From Polyangiaceae bacterium (lineage in GTDB: Bacteria; Myxococcota_A; Polyangia; Polyangiales; Polyangiaceae): DNA of 14,381 nucleotides. Location of the stretch: NCBI GenBank assembly GCA_025934595.1, contig JAICXU010000019.1:1-14381 (forward strand). Reading direction: 5' to 3'. Positions within the stretch are counted from its first letter, which is position 1, and each line of letters begins with the position of its first letter. Position numbers and translations under genes: made by a program. Positions 6,837-14,265 of the stretch are shown here, piece by piece. The notes beneath the pieces are model-generated. The model ran no database searches. It saw only the letters and a list, made by a program, of their open reading frames with translations, and was not told the origin of the DNA.

Positions 6837-6849
6837 TTCCATCATGGAA
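6837..6849. promoter_or_regulatory. Perfect 13-base palindrome, possible operator
   Basis: TTCCAT and ATGGAA flank a single C, giving a perfect 6-base inverted repeat. About 30 bases further, TGACA (6877-6881) and TGTCA (6887-6891) form another dyad. Both lie in the AT-rich part of the divergent region and are of a size typical of dimeric repressor sites. The bound protein is unknown. Confidence 0.35.
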
Positions 6850-6943
6850 ACGTTTCGCGCAGTTATGCGAACGGTATGACAGGAAATGTCACATCTAACG
6901 TGTAGTTGATCACCAATTTTGGTCTTCGAGAATCGCTGCAAAA

Positions 6944-6978
6944 ACATGGAGTTGGATGGGGGTCCATGTGTTCCATGT
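6944..6978. repeat. Cluster of three TCCATGT motifs upstream of the hydrolase operon
   Basis: TCCATGT occurs at 6963-6969 and 6972-6978 on the plus strand, and inverted (ACATGGA) at 6944-6950. Three copies of a 7-mer in 35 bases, about 90 bases before the operon start, suggest a transcription factor site array. The outer halves also recall the TTCCAT arms of the palindrome at 6837. Confidence 0.4.
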
Positions 6979-7063
6979 CCCACACAGCGTGGAGCGCCCG
7001 TTGGGAAACCCAGGGTCGTCGCAAAGCTCGATTTGCGCGCGCCCGGCGGCTATCGTTTCGCCG

Positions 7064-8053
7064 ATGTCTGGTACGCGGAGCCCCGCCGGGGAAGAAGCAG
7101 CCCTTCTCGAGCAGGGGGCCGAACCAGGCGCGAGCTCCGAGGAAATCGAGGCTGAATCGCCGCGCCGATCGATCCTCACGCGGGACGTCGCCGCACGTGG
7201 AGCGCGCGTGCGCTTCGTCGAGACGGGCGACGGTCCGCCGCTTCTCTTGATTCACGGCTATCTCGGAAGCCACTCGGCATGGGACGAAGCCGTCGACGGT
7301 CTATCGCCACATTTTCGAACGATCGCCCCTGATTTGCCCGGTTTCGGCGAGAGCGAGAAGCCTCCCGCTGCTCGCTATGCGTACAACGTCGACGCGTTCG
7401 CCGAGTCGCTGGTCGATCTCGTCGCCGCGCTCGACCTCGGTCGCATCGCGGTATGCGGTCACGATCTCGGCGGCGCGGTGGCGCTCATGATGGCGGCGCG
7501 TCATCCGTCGGTCGTCGAGCGTCTCGTGCTCGTCGATCCGATCGTTTATCCGCACAAAGCGGATCTTCTCTCGCGCTTCGCGATGGCGCCGATCGTGGGG
7601 CCCATCGCATTCAAACAGCTCGCCGGGCCCGGCATTTTCGGCGCTTTTTTCAAGCGTCGCAGCTATGCGACGAGCGAAGCGGGGCCCGCCGAAAAAATGC
7701 CGCGCCTCTTCGAAGCGTTCAACGCGCCCGCGGCACGCGAGGCGGCGTACGCGACGCTCGAAGCGCTCGCCGACACGCGCACGCTCGTGGCGCTTCTTCC
7801 TCGCGTGCACGCCCCGGCGCTCGTCGTGTGGGGCCGGAGCGATCGACTTCTTCCGCTCGAGCACGGCCGCCGGCTCGCGCGGGAGCTGCCGAACGCGCGC
7901 CTCGAGATCATCGAAGCCGGACATTCACCGCACGAAGAAGCGGCCGCGCCGTTCGCGGAGATCGCGCGGGCGTTCCTCGGTGGCGGGCTCCGGACGCGAG
8001 CGACTACGCGAGCCACCACGCGACAAGCACGAGGACGACGGGAAAAATCGTGA
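7064..8053 (+). CDS. Alpha/beta-fold hydrolase with Asp nucleophile (epoxide hydrolase / dehalogenase-like)
   Basis: The product is 329 residues from ATG 7064. The first 40 are polar and poorly conserved. The fold starts near 48, with the oxyanion-hole motif HGYLGS at 64-69, then PDLPGFGESEKP at 89-100. The nucleophile elbow reads GHDLGG (132-137), so the nucleophile is Asp134 rather than Ser. That replacement is characteristic of epoxide hydrolases and haloalkane dehalogenases. The acid is probably Asp260 (WGRSDRLLP) and the base His287 (AGHSPHEE). A cap region lies at about 160-235. The C-terminus (310-329) is Arg/Thr-rich. It is the first gene of the operon: its TGA overlaps the GTG of the permease by four bases, implying translational coupling. 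A longer start at 6956 is possible. The substrate is unknown. The Asp is read directly, the reaction is inferred. Confidence 0.85.
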   Translation: MSGTRSPAGEEAALLEQGAEPGASSEEIEAESPRRSILTRDVAARGARVRFVETGDGPPLLLIHGYLGSHSAWDEAVDGLSPHFRTIAPDLPGFGESEKPPAARYAYNVDAFAESLVDLVAALDLGRIAVCGHDLGGAVALMMAARHPSVVERLVLVDPIVYPHKADLLSRFAMAPIVGPIAFKQLAGPGIFGAFFKRRSYATSEAGPAEKMPRLFEAFNAPAAREAAYATLEALADTRTLVALLPRVHAPALVVWGRSDRLLPLEHGRRLARELPNARLEIIEAGHSPHEEAAAPFAEIARAFLGGGLRTRATTRATTRQARGRREKS

Positions 8054-9132
8054 GCCTTCCTCTCGGCGTCGCCAAGCCTCCGGAGGGCGCCGTCGCCAAC
8101 GCTCCGCAGGATTGGGGCGCGCTCGTTCGTTTCAAACGAAATCGTGGCGCCGTCGTCGGCGCGACGCTCGTCGGGATGCTCGCTCTCTTTGCCGTGCTCG
8201 GCCCAATCCTGTCCTCGCATGATCCGTACGCGAGCGATTTCGTGCGCGGCGTCCGCATGGATACCGGCACGCCCGTCGGACCGAGCTCCGAGTTCTGGCT
8301 CGGCACCGATCGCGTGTTCCGCGACGAGCTGGTGAGGCTAGCCGTCGGCGCTCGCCTTTCACTCCTCATCGGCATCGCCGCGACGCTCATCGCGAGCACG
8401 GTGGGCGCGGCGGTCGGAATCGTGGCCGGGTACACGGAGGGATCGCGCGGCGTCGTCCTGCCTTGGCCCGTCGCTCTGTCGCTTCCATTTGCCTTGTTTT
8501 TGGCTGTTTACGAGCACGGCGTGGCCGCGCTCGGTCTCGTCGCCATCGCCGTCATGGCCAGCGCGCTGGGCATCGCGCGCGAGGTCGGTTGGCTTCGCAC
8601 CGGCGTTCGCTTCAACGCCGACGTGTCGCTCATGCGCCTCGTCGACGTCGGCTTGTCGTTCCCGTTTTTGCTCCTCGTGATGGCGGTCGGATCGGCGCTC
8701 GAGCGCACCAGCGTCGTCTCCATCCTCGCCGTCCTCGGTCTTACCGGGTGGCTCGGCACTGCTCGCCTGGTGCGCGCGAAGACGATGCAAATTCGATCGC
8801 ACGACTTCGTCACCGCCGCGCGCGGCCTCGGCGCGAGCACGCTTTCGATCCTCGCACGTCACATTCTTCCCAACGTCGCCGGCACGCTCATCGTGGTGTC
8901 GACGATCTCCGTCGCGCAGATGATTTTGGCGGAGAGCGTGCTCAGCTATCTCGGCGTCGGCATCCCGCCTCCGACGCCGACGTGGGGCCACATGCTGTTC
9001 GAAGGTCAGGACTACTACGGCGCCGCGCCGTGGATGGTCCTTGCACCGGCCGCTGCCATCCTGATGGCGGTGCTCGGCTTCAACCTCCTCGGGGAAGGGC
9101 TGCGCGATGCGCTCGATCCGCAAGAGCGGTAG
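8050..9132 (+). CDS. ABC transporter permease, OppC/DppC type, with an extra hydrophobic insertion
   Basis: This is one of the two membrane subunits of an oligopeptide/dipeptide/nickel-class importer. From GTG 8050 (overlapping the hydrolase stop by four bases) it has 360 residues. The N-terminal span is at about 33-52, then FWLGTDRVFRDELVRLAVGARLSLLIG, a diverged form of the family LGTD-x-x-GRD segment. The ATPase-contacting EAA loop is at 256-275 (TAARGLGASTLSILARHILPN), followed by AESVLSYLGVGIPPPTPTWG and the usual ending NLLGEGLRDALDP. Between GYTEG (128-131) and NADVSLMRLVD (189-199), which normally are nearly adjacent, about 54 extra residues carry two likely membrane segments (about 138-154 and 158-176). 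The reading frame continues uninterrupted upstream to 7453, but that stretch is the hydrolase in another frame. Family certain, substrate unknown. Confidence 0.9.
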   Translation: MSLPLGVAKPPEGAVANAPQDWGALVRFKRNRGAVVGATLVGMLALFAVLGPILSSHDPYASDFVRGVRMDTGTPVGPSSEFWLGTDRVFRDELVRLAVGARLSLLIGIAATLIASTVGAAVGIVAGYTEGSRGVVLPWPVALSLPFALFLAVYEHGVAALGLVAIAVMASALGIAREVGWLRTGVRFNADVSLMRLVDVGLSFPFLLLVMAVGSALERTSVVSILAVLGLTGWLGTARLVRAKTMQIRSHDFVTAARGLGASTLSILARHILPNVAGTLIVVSTISVAQMILAESVLSYLGVGIPPPTPTWGHMLFEGQDYYGAAPWMVLAPAAAILMAVLGFNLLGEGLRDALDPQER

Positions 9133-10876
9133 CCCTCCCGCACGGTGGATGCGCCGTGCGGCGGCGGTGGCATTCGTTCTTTTCAGTGGAACGGGTTGCA
9201 GCGATCCGCTCGCCGCGCCCCTTCCGAGCGCGCACGGCGAGGACGCCGCACCGAGGCACGGAGGTACCCTTCGTCTCGCGAGCTTCGGCGACATCCGCAC
9301 CTTGGATCCAGCGGCCGTTTCCGATCAGCTCGCCGACGAGCCGGTGCAGCTCTTGTTCGCGGGGCTCGTCGACTTCGATGCGAACGGCAAGGTTTTTCCC
9401 GACTTGGCGGAGAAGATCGAAACGTCGGCCGACGGTCTCGCGTACACGTTCACGCTCCGACCGGGCGTGCTCTTCCATGACGGAACCGAGCTCACGGCCG
9501 CCGACGTGAAACGGTCCGCCGAGCGATCTCTTCACCCCGATTCGCCGAGCCCGACGGGGGCGTTCTTCGAGGGAATCGCCGGTGAGCCCGAATATACTCA
9601 AAAGAAGGCGGAGCATATTGCCGGCATCACCGTCGGCGGGAAATACGTCGTCACGTTTCATCTCGCCAAAGCGGACGCCACATTTCTCACGCTCCTCGCG
9701 CTTCACCCTCTGAGGCCCGTGTGCAAGAGCGCCGGCGACCGATACTCGGACAGCTGGATGCCGTGCGGCGCAGGACCGTTCAAGCTCTTGCCCGGAGGAT
9801 GGGATCGCGGGCGCAGCCTCACCCTCGTCCGCAACGAGTCGTATTTCCGGCCCGGACAGCCCTACCTGGATGCAGTGACGTTTCTCTACAACGTCAACAT
9901 CGTCACCGAGCGCTTCAAATTCGAAGCGGGCGAGATCGACGCGATTCGCGATCTCACGCAAGCCGATACCGTGCACTACCTCACCGACGAGCGATGGAAG
10001 CCGCTCGGTGAGTTCGAAGCCGCGCACTCGATGTTCGGCGAGAGCATGAACACGGAGATGGCGCCGTTCGACAATGTCGAGGTGCGCCGCGCCGTCGCCG
10101 CCGCGATCGATCGCGATCACTTGCGATTGCTTCGCTCCGCCAACATCGTGCCGACGGGGCACGCGCTGCCGCCCGACGTGAATGGTTACAACGCGGAAAT
10201 TCCCGGTCAAAAATACGATTACGACGCCGCGCTCCTTCACATGAAAAAAGCCGGCTATGCGTACGATCCGAAGACGAAGACCGGCGGATATCCGCATCGC
10301 CTCGTGTACACGGCGTATCAGCAGGGCTCGTCCGAGTATGGCGCGGTAGTGATCCAGCAAGACCTCGCGAAGATCGGGATCGACCTCGACATTCGCATCG
10401 TGAGCTTCGGCACGTACCTCGCGACCACGCATCGACGGCATACGTCGGCGATCTCGCCGCAGGGCTGGAGCCAGGACTATCCCGATGCGAGCGATTTCTA
10501 CGAATCGTTGTTTCTGTCGCGCGCGATCAACGACGAGGACACGGGCAACACGTCGTTCTACAAGAACCCAGAGCTCGATCGGATCTTGGACGACGCCCAC
10601 CGCGAGATGGACGCGAAGAAGAGGCAAGCGCTCTACGATCACGCCGAGATCATCCTGCGCGACGACGCGCCGTGGGCCTTCACGTATGCTTTCCGTTGGT
10701 ACGACGTGCACCAACCGTACGTACACGCGCTCGCGCCGCATGCGACGTGGGTCTGGGACATCGAGCACACCTGGCTGGATCGCGCGATCGGCGGGATTTC
10801 CAGGGGATCCGTGATCCGCGATTTTTCGTTCGGCTCGATCTTGGGATCGGCTTCGAGACGAGGAGCGCCGAAGTGA
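9107..10876 (+). CDS. ABC transporter solute-binding lipoprotein, SBP_bac_5 family
   Basis: The product is the extracytoplasmic binding protein of a peptide/nickel-class importer, 589 residues. A basic N-terminus (MRSIRKSGSPPARWMRR) precedes a short hydrophobic stretch and a lipobox-like FSGTGC, giving a probable lipidated Cys31. The mature part starts with HGGTLRLASFGDIRTLDPA, the classic family opening, followed by LFAGLVDFDANGKVFPDLAEKIETSADGLAYTF and FHDGTELTAADVKRSAER. Cys206 and Cys220 may form a disulfide. The segment PQGWSQDYPDASDF near 455 matches the family 'W-x-x-DYPDP' region. The start overlaps the permease gene by 26 bases. GGGAAGGG at 9092-9099, seven bases before the ATG, supports it over the in-frame ATG at 9149. 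It has no separate promoter and depends on the operon. The ligand cannot be read from sequence. Confidence 0.93.
   Translation: MRSIRKSGSPPARWMRRAAAVAFVLFSGTGCSDPLAAPLPSAHGEDAAPRHGGTLRLASFGDIRTLDPAAVSDQLADEPVQLLFAGLVDFDANGKVFPDLAEKIETSADGLAYTFTLRPGVLFHDGTELTAADVKRSAERSLHPDSPSPTGAFFEGIAGEPEYTQKKAEHIAGITVGGKYVVTFHLAKADATFLTLLALHPLRPVCKSAGDRYSDSWMPCGAGPFKLLPGGWDRGRSLTLVRNESYFRPGQPYLDAVTFLYNVNIVTERFKFEAGEIDAIRDLTQADTVHYLTDERWKPLGEFEAAHSMFGESMNTEMAPFDNVEVRRAVAAAIDRDHLRLLRSANIVPTGHALPPDVNGYNAEIPGQKYDYDAALLHMKKAGYAYDPKTKTGGYPHRLVYTAYQQGSSEYGAVVIQQDLAKIGIDLDIRIVSFGTYLATTHRRHTSAISPQGWSQDYPDASDFYESLFLSRAINDEDTGNTSFYKNPELDRILDDAHREMDAKKRQALYDHAEIILRDDAPWAFTYAFRWYDVHQPYVHALAPHATWVWDIEHTWLDRAIGGISRGSVIRDFSFGSILGSASRRGAPK
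10860..10865 (+). promoter_or_regulatory. Ribosome binding site deciding the GTG start of the second permease
   Basis: GAGGAG stands seven bases before GTG 10873, inside the end of the binding-protein gene. It fixes the start of a permease whose frame is otherwise open back to 10672. Confidence 0.7.
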
Positions 10877-11874
10877 AGGTCCTCCTGTCGCGTCTCGGGT
10901 GGGCGCTGTTCGTCGTGTGGTCGGTCGTGACGATCACGTTTTTCGTCGAAGCCGTTCTGCCTGCCGACCCGGCGCGGATGGTGGCTGGCGCGCAAGCGAG
11001 ACCGGTCGACGTCGATCGCATTCGCAAGCAGCTCGGATTGGACGCGCCGATCACGACTCGGTACGCGATTTACATGCGGCGCCTCGTGCATCTCGCGCCG
11101 TCGAGCGCGCCAGCGAACGCGAAGGACCACGCCGGATGCGTTGCGTTCGGCCCGATCCACGTCGACCTCGGACGCAGCTATGATCAGCGACGGCCCGTCG
11201 CTGTGATCCTGGGCGAGCGATTACCGCGCACGGTGGCCCTCGCGATCGCCGCGATGTTCGTGCAGCTCGCGATCGGAATTTTTTCCGGTGTGATCGCGGC
11301 GCTACGAAAGGGAACGGCGCTCGACACGGGCGTCGTGGCGATGAGCCTGATCGGCGTGAGCGCGCCGACGTTCATTTTGGGCGTTTTTCTGCAGTTTTTG
11401 TTCGGTCACAAGCTGCGATGGCTGCCGCTCGACGGCTTCGGAACGACGACGCTCGATCACTTGAAGTCGATCGTGCTGCCCGCGCTCACGCTCGGAATCT
11501 TCGGCGCGTCGTACTACACACGGCTCGTGCGCGACGAGATGATCGTCTTGATGAAGACGGACTACGTGCGCACGGCGCGCGCGAAAGGCGCATCGTTCAC
11601 GCGAGCCGTCCTCGCGCATGCGCTCCGCAATGCGCTCGTGCCGCTCGCGACCGTCGTCGCGCTCGATCTCGGCGCGCTCGTCGGTGGCGCGATCGTGACC
11701 GAAACTCTCTTTCGATGGCCTGGCCTCGGCGCGCTCAGCGTCACCGCCCTCGTGAATCGCGACGGCCCCGTCGTGATGGGCACCGTCATCGTGACGTCGT
11801 GTGCGATCGTGCTCGCGAATTTGATCGCCGATAGCGTCTACGTTCTTCTCGATCCGCGCGTCCGACGAAGCTGA
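10873..11874 (+). CDS. ABC transporter permease, OppB/DppB type
   Basis: This is the second membrane subunit of the importer, 333 residues from GTG 10873, which overlaps the binding-protein stop by four bases. The N-terminal span is at about 8-28, followed by a periplasmic loop with LPADPARMVAG and IRKQLGLDAPI, both usual for DppB-type proteins. Spans follow at about 120-142, 152-178, 198-216, 255-277 and 300-324. The EAA loop is at about 233-252 (RTARAKGASFTRAVLAHALRN), and ETLFRWPGLG at 277-286 is a family hallmark. Residues 74-96 are an extra periplasmic stretch with one Cys before VDLGRSYDQRRPV. As last gene of the operon it converges on the response regulator gene with 41 bases between stops. 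No ATPase gene follows. Confidence 0.93.
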   Translation: MKVLLSRLGWALFVVWSVVTITFFVEAVLPADPARMVAGAQARPVDVDRIRKQLGLDAPITTRYAIYMRRLVHLAPSSAPANAKDHAGCVAFGPIHVDLGRSYDQRRPVAVILGERLPRTVALAIAAMFVQLAIGIFSGVIAALRKGTALDTGVVAMSLIGVSAPTFILGVFLQFLFGHKLRWLPLDGFGTTTLDHLKSIVLPALTLGIFGASYYTRLVRDEMIVLMKTDYVRTARAKGASFTRAVLAHALRNALVPLATVVALDLGALVGGAIVTETLFRWPGLGALSVTALVNRDGPVVMGTVIVTSCAIVLANLIADSVYVLLDPRVRRS

Positions 11875-11915
11875 CCGAGCTCACATGACGCGCGGGCTTC
11901 GGGCGTCCCAAGCCG

Positions 11916-14186
11916 CTACTGATCGACGAGCGCTTTGCACTCGCTCACGCGTCCGCCTTCGGCTTGCTTCGTACATTGCGCATACGCCGCCTTCGCGCGC
12001 GTGTGATTTCCCGCCGCATCTTGCGCAGCACCCAGGATCAACCACGCCTCTGCGTTCTTCGGATCTTTGGCGGTCGCGCGCGAGGCGAGCGAGATCGCCA
12101 GTGACGATTGCCCTTTTTCGAGCGCGTTCTGCGCTTGCGAGGCGAGCGCTGCCGCCGAAGCGGCCGTATCCGGATCGGTCGGACCGGTCGTCGTCGAAGT
12201 CGCTGTCGTCGTCGGGATCGTCGACGTCGTGGTCGGAGTAGTTCCTGTCGACGTATCGACCGCGGTCGCCGTATGGACGGCTGCGACGTGCGTCGGAGTC
12301 GGCGGCGTCTGCGAAGCCGCCGGCGCGGTGGCGATCACGGTGGGCGCCGTATCGGGCGTCGGCGGCTCGCCCGTGTCATCGGTGGCTGCGAACGTCGGCA
12401 AGGTCGGGACGGTGGACGACGGCGCGGTCATCGTCGAGGGAGCGTGCGTCGCGGAAGGTTGCGCGTTTTGTGCAACCGGAGCCCCTGGCTTCGAGAGCAT
12501 CATCCACAGCGTCAAAATCCCTGCGAACGTGATGAAAAATGCAATGGCCCAGTAGACCTTCGCGCGACGTTCCTGCGCGAGACGAAACTGCGAAGGCACG
12601 GTCTCTTCGCCGGGCGGGAGAGATCGCGGGTGGTCGGTCGATTCGATCGTGTCGAGCGTCGTGTCGAAGTCGTCGGCTTCTTTTCCGTGACGTTTCTCGC
12701 CGCTCTCGTCTTCCTCGTCGCCATCGTCTTCGACGTCTTCGTCGTCACCCTCCTCGTCCTCGTCCTCGCCCTCGTCGTCCTCGGTATCTTCCTCGTCTTC
12801 TTCCTCGTCTTCGTCCTCGTCCTCGTCGACGACGCTGGTTCCCCATCCGCGATCGACGGTCGACGGCGTCGGAGTCGGCGCGGGTAGCGGAATGTTCAAC
12901 TTGTCCGCCGATGCTCCGTTCGTCGCCGCTTGCTCGACCCGACCTTCGACGCGTGTCTCTGCGGTCGGATCCGACACGTGCGCGGCGCTCGACGGAACGA
13001 CCGCGTTCGGCGGCGGCAACGTATTTCCCGTGCGACCCGATGGCGGACGCGTGCTTACCGCCGCGACGGCCGGCGGCCGATTCGACATGGGCGGCGGCGC
13101 GAGGCTCTCACTTCCGGGCACGACCAGCATCTCTTCGACCGCAGATGGAGGCGGCTTCGTGGTGTCCCCGCCGATCTCGCCCGGCACGACTCCCGTCTCG
13201 ACGACCGTCTCGCCGTCCGGCGCCGCATCGCGCGCGTCCGCGACAGGAAGCAGCAGTCCCTCGAAATAGAGCTTCGAGATCGTCGACAAAGTCGACAGGT
13301 CCTCGAACGGCGATTCGTCGACGACGTGCATGAGACTTCGCTTGCCGTCGAAGAGCCGCAAAATCCCGTTCAATTCATCGGGGATTTCGTTCAGACGCTC
13401 CAAAAGCTGCGCGTGATCGATTTCGAAGATCGTCGACAGCGGAGGCAGCTGCTCCATGAGCCGGCCCCACTCGTCCACGCGGCGCATGCCCTCCATGAGG
13501 ATGCCCTGCGTCGACGTCTCCATGATGTCGTCGTTCTTGATGTTGCAGAACTCGACCTCGAACTCGGCTTCGTTCCAAATGAGCGCGCGGTAGATCGCTT
13601 CCTCGCCGCGAAGCCGTCCCATGTCGGCGTCGACGATTTTTCCTTCACGGAAATACACGTGACCGAGCTGCGTCACGGTCTTCAGGTGCACGACGCCGCT
13701 CTTTCGCGAGACCTCGAAGGTCTGGAGCAGATCGACGACGGCCATGTCTTGGATCGAGCCCGAGAAACGCGTGCGACCGCCGGTCGTGTGGCGCGTCGCG
13801 AACGAATCGTGCGTGCGGCGCTGAATGAGGAGATTCACGCGCGCAATGAGCTCGCGCACGAAGATCGGTTTCGTGAGGTAGTCCTCGACGCCGAGCTCGA
13901 GGCCGCGAATCTTGTCCTCGACCGATTTTTGGCTCGTGAGAAAAACGATGGGGATCGACGCCCACTCTGCGCGCTCTTTCAACCGTCGCACGAGGGCGTA
14001 GCCATCGAGCTTCGGCAATCTCGTGTCGGACAAAACGAGATCGGGCGTCGACAGCTCGAGCTTCGTGAGCGCGTCCGATCCGTCGACCGCGGTCGTCACG
14101 CTGTAGCCCGCCTTGCGCAAGCTGACCTCGAGCACGCGAAGGCTGCGCGGATCTGCATCGACGAGGAGCAGCTGCTGCTTGGCCAC
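11916..14186 (-). CDS. Response regulator with DUF4388-like domain, acidic tract, one membrane span and TPR-like C-terminus
   Basis: The product is 756 residues. The receiver domain (1-125) has the acidic pair near Asp10-Asp12, phosphoacceptor Asp54 (VLSDTRLP), Thr84 (FLTS) and Lys106 (LTKP), so it should be phosphorylated by a histidine kinase. Residues 139-240 match a DUF4388-like domain (FSGSIQDMAVVDLLQTFEVSRKSGVVHL), common in myxobacterial regulators and lacking DNA-binding features. Residues 320-450 are Pro-rich, 453-496 almost entirely Asp/Glu, 544-565 a single membrane span (YWAIAFFITFAGILTLWMML), 566-672 a Pro/Thr/Ala linker, and 675-756 an Ala-rich TPR-like helical repeat (NAEAWLILGAAQDAAGNHTRAKAAY). 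An in-frame TAA just upstream leaves GTG 14186 as the only sensible start. The expected topology puts the receiver inside and the TPR outside the membrane. Partner kinase unknown. Confidence 0.88.
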   Translation of the reverse strand: MAKQQLLLVDADPRSLRVLEVSLRKAGYSVTTAVDGSDALTKLELSTPDLVLSDTRLPKLDGYALVRRLKERAEWASIPIVFLTSQKSVEDKIRGLELGVEDYLTKPIFVRELIARVNLLIQRRTHDSFATRHTTGGRTRFSGSIQDMAVVDLLQTFEVSRKSGVVHLKTVTQLGHVYFREGKIVDADMGRLRGEEAIYRALIWNEAEFEVEFCNIKNDDIMETSTQGILMEGMRRVDEWGRLMEQLPPLSTIFEIDHAQLLERLNEIPDELNGILRLFDGKRSLMHVVDESPFEDLSTLSTISKLYFEGLLLPVADARDAAPDGETVVETGVVPGEIGGDTTKPPPSAVEEMLVVPGSESLAPPPMSNRPPAVAAVSTRPPSGRTGNTLPPPNAVVPSSAAHVSDPTAETRVEGRVEQAATNGASADKLNIPLPAPTPTPSTVDRGWGTSVVDEDEDEDEEEDEEDTEDDEGEDEDEEGDDEDVEDDGDEEDESGEKRHGKEADDFDTTLDTIESTDHPRSLPPGEETVPSQFRLAQERRAKVYWAIAFFITFAGILTLWMMLSKPGAPVAQNAQPSATHAPSTMTAPSSTVPTLPTFAATDDTGEPPTPDTAPTVIATAPAASQTPPTPTHVAAVHTATAVDTSTGTTPTTTSTIPTTTATSTTTGPTDPDTAASAAALASQAQNALEKGQSSLAISLASRATAKDPKNAEAWLILGAAQDAAGNHTRAKAAYAQCTKQAEGGRVSECKALVDQ

Positions 14187-14241
14187 GGCGACTGGATCTT
14201 ACTACTAGCGCGGCAAAATTGGGGAAACGCGTCGCATCATT

Positions 14242-14257
14242 AAGTCGCAATCGACTT
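14242..14257. other. Small hairpin in the gap before the response regulator gene
   Basis: AAGTCG (14242-14247) and CGACTT (14252-14257) can pair across CAAT. It lies between the stop of the partial gene at the right edge and the response regulator start, both on the reverse strand. No T-run follows on that strand, so a terminator role is doubtful. Confidence 0.25.
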
Positions 14258-14265
14258 CGGTCGTC

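Larger units (their letters stand above)
6728..7063. other. Divergent intergenic region between the MerR-like gene and the hydrolase operon
   Basis: No convincing gene lies in these 336 bases. The stretch at about 6781-6940 is clearly richer in A and T than the genes on either side. It holds the dyads and repeated TCCATGT motifs listed separately, and must contain promoters for both the minus-strand MerR/sigma-like pair and the plus-strand operon. An in-frame ATG at 6956 would lengthen the hydrolase by 36 residues, but that stretch reads as low-complexity and lacks a ribosome binding site. Confidence 0.6.

Noticed and set aside
7453..8049. Upstream in-frame extension of the OppC-type permease
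   Set aside because: It reads as Arg/Ser-rich low-complexity protein and overlaps the alpha/beta hydrolase, whose motifs are intact. GTG 8050 fits the four-base overlap.
9080..10768. Long open frame (562 codons) antisense to the solute-binding protein gene
   Set aside because: It mirrors a firmly identified SBP_bac_5 gene, is rich in Arg/Val/His, has no domain-like motif, and is the usual high-GC shadow.
10672..10872. Upstream extension of the OppB-type permease
   Set aside because: It overlaps the end of the binding-protein gene without family similarity. GTG 10873 has GAGGAG at good spacing.
11875..11915. Possible bidirectional terminator between the second permease and the response regulator
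   Set aside because: Only a five-base stem (GACGC/GCGTC) is visible and there is no T-run on either strand.
12108..12887. Plus-strand frames rich in Arg or Val opposite the response regulator C-terminus
   Set aside because: Their composition is the complement of the Asp/Glu and Pro/Thr tracts on the reverse strand, with no independent coding signal.
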